Notes under the pieces: model-generated
Seen by the model: the letters and a program-made list of their open reading frames with translations, nothing else
Database searches by the model: none
Told to the model about the DNA's origin: nothing
Assembly (NCBI GenBank): GCA_934699135.1
Contig: CAKUVM010000007.1
Location: 1-63,996, forward strand
Length of the DNA: 63,996 bases
From: an uncultured Bacteroidales bacterium
Lineage (GTDB): Bacteria > Bacteroidota > Bacteroidia > Bacteroidales > Marinilabiliaceae
Direction: 5' to 3'
Program-made: the position numbers and the translations under genes
In this document: positions 60,532 through 63,996 of the stretch, piece after piece
Layout: every line of letters begins with the position of its first letter
Position numbering within the stretch: position 1 is the stretch's first letter

Positions 60532-60553
60532 GAGACATGTCGTGACACGTCCC
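60532..60553. repeat. REP-like imperfect palindrome
   Basis: GAGACATGTC with its imperfect complement (8 of 10 positions pair). It resembles the perfect palindrome at 52-73. Confidence 0.35.
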
Positions 60554-60571
60554 GCTTGCCACCCCATAATA

Positions 60572-60610
60572 ATCTAGCCGTGCAGACCTCCGAGGTCTGC
60601 ACGGCTAGAT
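60572..60610. repeat. 39-base perfect inverted repeat
   Basis: Eighteen to nineteen perfectly paired bases (ATCTAGCCGTGCAGACCT and its complement) around CCG. No T-tract follows on either strand (CCTTCC on plus, TATTATGG on minus). It lies between convergent pepT and the DUF3820 gene, so it may act as a rho-independent-like barrier or a repeat element. Confidence 0.7.
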
Positions 60611-60637
60611 CCTTCCTAACACATGGTTTCCAAAGAC

Positions 60638-60871
60638 CTATGCGCCGCGTCGCCCATACGCAGCCCTCACAAGAGGCTCCAGCAGATATTCAAGCCCGTT
60701 GAGCTTAATCTCATATAGCGTCTCCAACAGCGTTCCCAATCGTCCTTGGGGAAAACCGTGCTGTTTGTACCATACAATGTAAAACTCTGGCAGTCTGTAC
60801 AGTGGCATCCCCTTATACCGTCCGTAGGGCATAGCCGTCGCCACCAGGTCTTGTAATATCGTCTTATCCAT
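60638..60871 (-). CDS. DUF3820 (QSregVF-type) small protein
   Basis: 77 residues: MPYGRYKGMPLYRLPEFYIVWYKQHGFPQG matches the M-P-F/Y-G-K/R-Y-K-G pattern of DUF3820, a small family found with nucleases or alone; function unknown. A TATCTTAG box lies 19 bases upstream (60891-60898 on the minus strand). Confidence 0.8.
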   Translation of the reverse strand: MDKTILQDLVATAMPYGRYKGMPLYRLPEFYIVWYKQHGFPQGRLGTLLETLYEIKLNGLEYLLEPLVRAAYGRRGA

Positions 60872-60922
60872 TATAAACTCTTTTTAGCGTCTAAGATAAA
60901 TATATTCAAATGTTTATTTGGC

Positions 60923-60930
60923 TACATTTG
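60923..60930 (+). promoter_or_regulatory. -7 element of the CvfB-like gene
   Basis: TACATTTG ends four bases before the ATG at 60935. With transcription starting a few bases after the -7, the mRNA would be leaderless. Confidence 0.5.
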
Positions 60931-60934
60931 CAGC

Positions 60935-61795
60935 ATGATAAATAATTTTGACGGCCGTGGCGTCCGCGTCGGGCGGCGCAATGTTCTCGAGGTTTCGCGT
61001 CTCGTAGACTTCGGTTGCTACCTTGCGGGCGGCCCCGAGGGTGAGATCCTGATGCCCGGGAAATATATGCCCCAAGGGCTGTCGGTCGGTGATGAGGTCG
61101 AAGTTTTTGTCTATTTCGACTCCGAAGACCGCCTCGTGGCCACAACGGAGACCCCATTGGCGCAGGTGGGGCAGTTCGCATATCTCAAAGTAAAAGAGGT
61201 CGCAAGCCCGGGAGCGTTTTTGGATTGGGGGCTTGTCAAAGATTTGCTCGTGCCAAGGCGTGAGCAACGAGACAATATGGTCGCAGGGCGATCCTATGTT
61301 GTCTATGTCTACCAAGATCCCGTGACAGGCCGAATAGCCGCCACGCAATGGTTTGAACGGCAACTGAATAATGTTATGCCGCGCTATAGGGTGGGAGATG
61401 CCGCCGACGCCCTCGTCTACGAGCTCTCACCGCTTGGCTATAAGGTGGTGCTAGACGATGCCTTCACCGGCCTCATCTATGAGAGCGACGTATACTCGCC
61501 TCTGGCCGTGGGAGATAGGCTGAAGGTCTACGTCAAGTGCGTCAGGGAAGACGACAAGATAGATGTCTCACCCTCGCCCATAGGCTACGCCAAGGTAGAC
61601 AACATTGCCGCAGAAGTCATCAAAAGGTTGAAACTCAGCAATGGAGAGCTAAATGTGGGCGATAAGTCAAGCCCCGACCTCATCCGCGACCTCTTTGGCT
61701 GCAGCAAGAAGAGTTTTAAGATGACCATCGGGACGCTCTTCCGCCAAGGGGTGATAGACATAACGCCTAGGGGAATCAAATTATTGAAGAAATAA
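60935..61795 (+). CDS. CvfB-like S1 RNA-binding protein
   Basis: 286 residues made of S1-type units and a C-terminal winged helix: VGRRNVLEVSRLVDFGCYLAGGPEGEILMPGKYMP, then FAYLKVKEVASPGAFLDWGLVKDLLVPRREQ, a third S1-like part, and KKSFKMTIGTLFRQGVIDITPRGI. CvfB-family proteins bind RNA and affect virulence gene expression in Staphylococcus. The start is well fixed because the first S1 unit begins at residue ~10. rlmN follows after 23 bases. Confidence 0.88.
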   Translation: MINNFDGRGVRVGRRNVLEVSRLVDFGCYLAGGPEGEILMPGKYMPQGLSVGDEVEVFVYFDSEDRLVATTETPLAQVGQFAYLKVKEVASPGAFLDWGLVKDLLVPRREQRDNMVAGRSYVVYVYQDPVTGRIAATQWFERQLNNVMPRYRVGDAADALVYELSPLGYKVVLDDAFTGLIYESDVYSPLAVGDRLKVYVKCVREDDKIDVSPSPIGYAKVDNIAAEVIKRLKLSNGELNVGDKSSPDLIRDLFGCSKKSFKMTIGTLFRQGVIDITPRGIKLLKK

Positions 61796-61818
61796 ACGGA
61801 CATCCACCAGATAAACAT

Positions 61819-62850
61819 ATGAGTCTGTCTCACCTTTTTGGCAAGACGCTTCCCGAGCTTCAGCAGGTAGCCGATGAGGTCGGCCTGCCGCGTTTCGCGG
61901 CAAAGCAAATGGCCGATTGGCTATATAAGAAGAATGTCGCGGACATTGGCGGCATGACGAACATATCCAATAAAGGTCGCGAGGCTTTGGCCGCAACCTA
62001 TGATGTGGGCAGGGTGTCCCCTGTGGCCGAGGTCACCTCGGTTGATGGCACTCGCAAGATGCTCTTCGACTATGACGGCAAAGCCGTTGAGACGGCCTAT
62101 ATCCCAGACGGGCGCGATGAGCATAACACGCTCTGCGTCTCGTCGCAGGTCGGGTGCAAGATGGCGTGCAAGTTTTGCATGACGGGCCGGCAAGGCTTTG
62201 CCGGGAACCTCACTTCTGGGCAAATACTCAATCAGATGGCCTCAACCACGGGTCATGAGCAACTCACCAACATTGTCTTCATGGGCATGGGTGAGCCGAT
62301 GGACAATACTGATGAGGTTCTCAAGTCGCTATCCATCCTCACCTCGCCGTGGGGCTACGCTTGGAGCCCGAGACGCATAACTGTCTCTTCCATAGGCATC
62401 CCTGGCCAGCTCGCCCGCCTCTTGGATGAGTCTGACGTCCATGTGGCCATAAGCCTCCACTCGCCCGACCCGGCTCGACGGGCGGAACTGATGCCCGCGC
62501 AAAAAGGCTTCCCCATAGAGGATACGCTCGATCTGCTCCGACACTATGATTGGACGGGGCAGCGACGCCTCACTTTCGAATACACGCTCTTTGAGGGTGT
62601 CAACGACTCTCTGCGAGATGCGGAAAACCTCGTGCGACTCCTCGCCCCGCTCAAATGGTGCCGGGTCAACCTCATAGCCTTCAATGCCATACCAGACTCC
62701 GACCTCAGGGGCTGTAGCCGCAAGAAAATGGAGTGGTTCCGCGACTTGCTCAATGACAAGGGGCTGACAGCCACCATCCGTCAGTCCAAGGGGCAAGACA
62801 TCGATGCCGCTTGCGGGCTGCTCAGCACAAAGCGGGGCGTCATTCAATGA
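61819..62850 (+). CDS. rlmN: 23S rRNA (A2503-C2)/tRNA (A37-C2) methyltransferase
   Basis: A 343-residue radical-SAM enzyme. The cluster ligands are C113, C117 and C120 (CKMACKFC). C106 and C332 match the two catalytic cysteines (118 and 355 in E. coli), so it should be active. It methylates A2503 of 23S rRNA and A37 of some tRNAs. The stop overlaps the next ATG (ATGA). Confidence 0.95.
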   Translation: MSLSHLFGKTLPELQQVADEVGLPRFAAKQMADWLYKKNVADIGGMTNISNKGREALAATYDVGRVSPVAEVTSVDGTRKMLFDYDGKAVETAYIPDGRDEHNTLCVSSQVGCKMACKFCMTGRQGFAGNLTSGQILNQMASTTGHEQLTNIVFMGMGEPMDNTDEVLKSLSILTSPWGYAWSPRRITVSSIGIPGQLARLLDESDVHVAISLHSPDPARRAELMPAQKGFPIEDTLDLLRHYDWTGQRRLTFEYTLFEGVNDSLRDAENLVRLLAPLKWCRVNLIAFNAIPDSDLRGCSRKKMEWFRDLLNDKGLTATIRQSKGQDIDAACGLLSTKRGVIQ

Positions 62851-63701
62851 GCCATAAAAAGTCCAACGTTGTTCCCCAAGCCGTTATGAGTCTGCTGCTT
62901 TCACGTCAAGTTATGACATTGTCCATCCCCGTGCTGCTGCTCTCTTGCGCCCCAAGCAGGCAGGAGCAGGCGGAGTCGCTCTACGCCGAGGCCGTGGAGG
63001 CTTTCTCCAACAAGAAAATGGGAGAGGCCAAAGTCTTGTTAGACAGCGTAAAGAATTACTATTCTGACATCCCGACGGCTTGCCGAGAGGCTAGGGATCT
63101 TGGCCGGCTTGTCGTCAGATATGAGGGTGAACGCACGTTGGCCTTTCTAGACAGCTCTTTGGCCGCATGTGAACAGAGGCTGCAAGAGCAGATGTCGTCT
63201 ATGGCGGTAGACGATGCCAACGCCCCCATGCCTGTCTATGTCGCCAAAGTGCAGCAGACGTGGAGAGCCTACGGCCGTTGCTACCTCAAGGCTAAGACCG
63301 ATGCCAATGGGCATTTCTCCATCACAAGCAACTATGTCGGTGAGAAACCCATTCATCATGACCATTTCGAGATAAAGTGCGGGGAGCAATTCGTCTCCAT
63401 GCGCCAAGTTGACGACGGGGCGTTCCGAAACACATTCTCCAACGAAGAGTACGTCTGGGAGACGCTGCGCTACGAGGGGCATGAGGCCGCCGATGTCGCC
63501 AAATTCATCTCTCTCTATGAGGGCCAACGCATCGTTGTCGAATACCTTGGTCCTAAAGCTCACTACATCGCAAGTATGACAGAGGCCGACAAAAAAGCCA
63601 TATGCCAGGTGTGGGAATTGTCCCGCTCTCTGCGAGAGTCTCGCAAGATAAGGTCTTTGATACGTTCCGTCCGTCTTGAAATGACACATACGGCGCATTG
63701 A
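62847..63701 (+). CDS. Putative lipoprotein of unknown function
   Basis: 284 residues from ATG 62847, coupled to rlmN. Residues ~10-33 form a signal sequence with lipobox LLLSC, so lipid-anchored. The mature part begins with a helical TPR-like section (SLYAEAVEAFSNKKMGEAKVLLDSV) and a beta-rich second half (HFEIKCGEQFVSMRQVDDGAF). I do not recognise a named family. Confidence 0.7.
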   Translation: MSHKKSNVVPQAVMSLLLSRQVMTLSIPVLLLSCAPSRQEQAESLYAEAVEAFSNKKMGEAKVLLDSVKNYYSDIPTACREARDLGRLVVRYEGERTLAFLDSSLAACEQRLQEQMSSMAVDDANAPMPVYVAKVQQTWRAYGRCYLKAKTDANGHFSITSNYVGEKPIHHDHFEIKCGEQFVSMRQVDDGAFRNTFSNEEYVWETLRYEGHEAADVAKFISLYEGQRIVVEYLGPKAHYIASMTEADKKAICQVWELSRSLRESRKIRSLIRSVRLEMTHTAH

Positions 63702-63722
63702 TTTTTGCGTCACCAACCCATT

Positions 63723-63760
63723 AGGCGCGCACCCTCTTTTGAGGGTGCGCGCCTCTTTTT
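63723..63760 (+). terminator. Terminator of the CvfB-rlmN-lipoprotein unit
   Basis: A 14-base perfect stem (63723-63736 with 63741-63754), loop TTTT, followed by CTTTTT. Confidence 0.92.
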
Positions 63761-63834
63761 ACCCCCCCTGATGATGACCGCCCCTCCCATCGCAACAAAC
63801 TTTAACACCCGCCCCAACCCACTGAACCACACCG

Positions 63835-63859
63835 CCCCCCCCCCCCCCCCCCCCCCCCC
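63835..63859. repeat. C25 homopolymer tract
   Basis: Twenty-five C in a row (G on the other strand), 26 bases upstream of the -33 element of the promoter at 63886. Such tracts change length by slippage. Confidence 0.85.
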
Positions 63860-63885
63860 TCCCGAAAAAACACGCCCCCTCCCCC

Positions 63886-63915
63886 TTGCGGGGAAAGAAA
63901 AAGGCCCTACCTTTG
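63886..63915 (+). promoter_or_regulatory. Promoter reading out of the window
   Basis: TTG (63886-63888), a 19-base spacer and TACCTTTG (63908-63915) make a near-ideal Bacteroidetes promoter. The remaining 81 bases of the window hold no ATG-led frame that I can support, so its gene or RNA lies beyond the end. The 295 bases from 63702 contain only the terminator, the C tract and this promoter. Confidence 0.7.
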
Positions 63916-63996
63916 CACCCGTCTTCCGAGAGGGACGGCCGCGGAGGCCACCCTTGGCGACGAAGGCGAAGCACATTGACACATTGGGAGTGACGC

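Noticed and set aside
63916..63996. Start of an rRNA operon or other RNA gene after the last promoter
   Set aside because: The 81 bases do not match the 5' end of 16S rRNA or any RNA I recognise; too little sequence to decide.

Overview
The window is a gene-dense piece of chromosome from a member of the order Bacteroidales. The evidence is promoters of the TAnnTTTG (-7) type with a TTG-type -33 element about 19-22 bases upstream, near-absence of Shine-Dalgarno sequences, several families typical of the order (DUF3078 outer-membrane protein, DUF3467, PD40/SPOR protein, TamB next to tsaD), and the rpsU-xerC-hpf-tuf-tRNA-Trp-secE-nusG-rplKAJL-rpoBC gene order known from Bacteroides relatives. 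The DNA is GC-rich for the order. I cannot fix family or genus from sequence alone.

Layout. 1-3.2 kb: a cysteine-rich zinc-ribbon microprotein (minus), a FISUMP/DUF1566-like exported protein, an AHSA1/SRPBCC protein and a sodium-dependent (NSS) transporter. 3.2-19.4 kb: a helix-hairpin-helix protein, rpsU, xerC, hpf, an OhrR-type MarR regulator, then the translation/transcription block tuf, tRNA-Trp, secE, nusG, rplK, rplA, rplJ, rplL, rpoB, rpoC, closed by a strong terminator. 19.5-25.6 kb (minus): the menaquinone operon menF-menD-menB-menC-menE plus an ElaA-type acetyltransferase. 25.7-31.4 kb (plus): a CLC channel/antiporter with CBS domains, a large PD40/SPOR protein and a MATE exporter. 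31.4-36.2 kb (minus): a low-GC accessory region with an Eco47II-like restriction-modification pair, then a GC-rich DUF3078 protein, a degraded stretch and an HNH endonuclease. 36.2-43 kb (minus): an LRR/Ig-like lipoprotein, an LptF/G permease, a Crp/Fnr regulator, a DUF819 membrane protein, tonB-exbD-exbB and fur. 43.2-48.1 kb: DUF3467 (plus), convergent with a four-gene set (minus) made of a PqqD-like protein, an HPr-kinase-like protein, an S26-type peptidase and an ABC exporter, downstream of tsaD. 48.2-53.6 kb: tamB and an exported protein of unknown function. 53.6-57 kb (minus): a 1117-residue protein with a C-terminal Schlafen/AlbA_2-like domain. 57-63.7 kb: tilS, an unknown gene, pepT, DUF3820 (minus), a CvfB-like S1 protein, rlmN and a lipoprotein. 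The window closes with a terminator, a run of 25 C and a promoter reading out of the window.

Most of the window is conserved housekeeping DNA. The points most worth a second look are: the rpsU-xerC-hpf unit, which has a terminator with a competing upstream arm, an orphan full-length Shine-Dalgarno sequence in the RNA between rpsU and xerC, and a strong Shine-Dalgarno before hpf in an otherwise SD-poor genome; the PqqD/HPr-kinase/S26/ABC set, which looks like the tailoring and export half of a peptide (RiPP-like) pathway with no visible precursor; the AlbA_2 giant protein; the accessory nuclease region; and the C25 tract in front of a canonical promoter.
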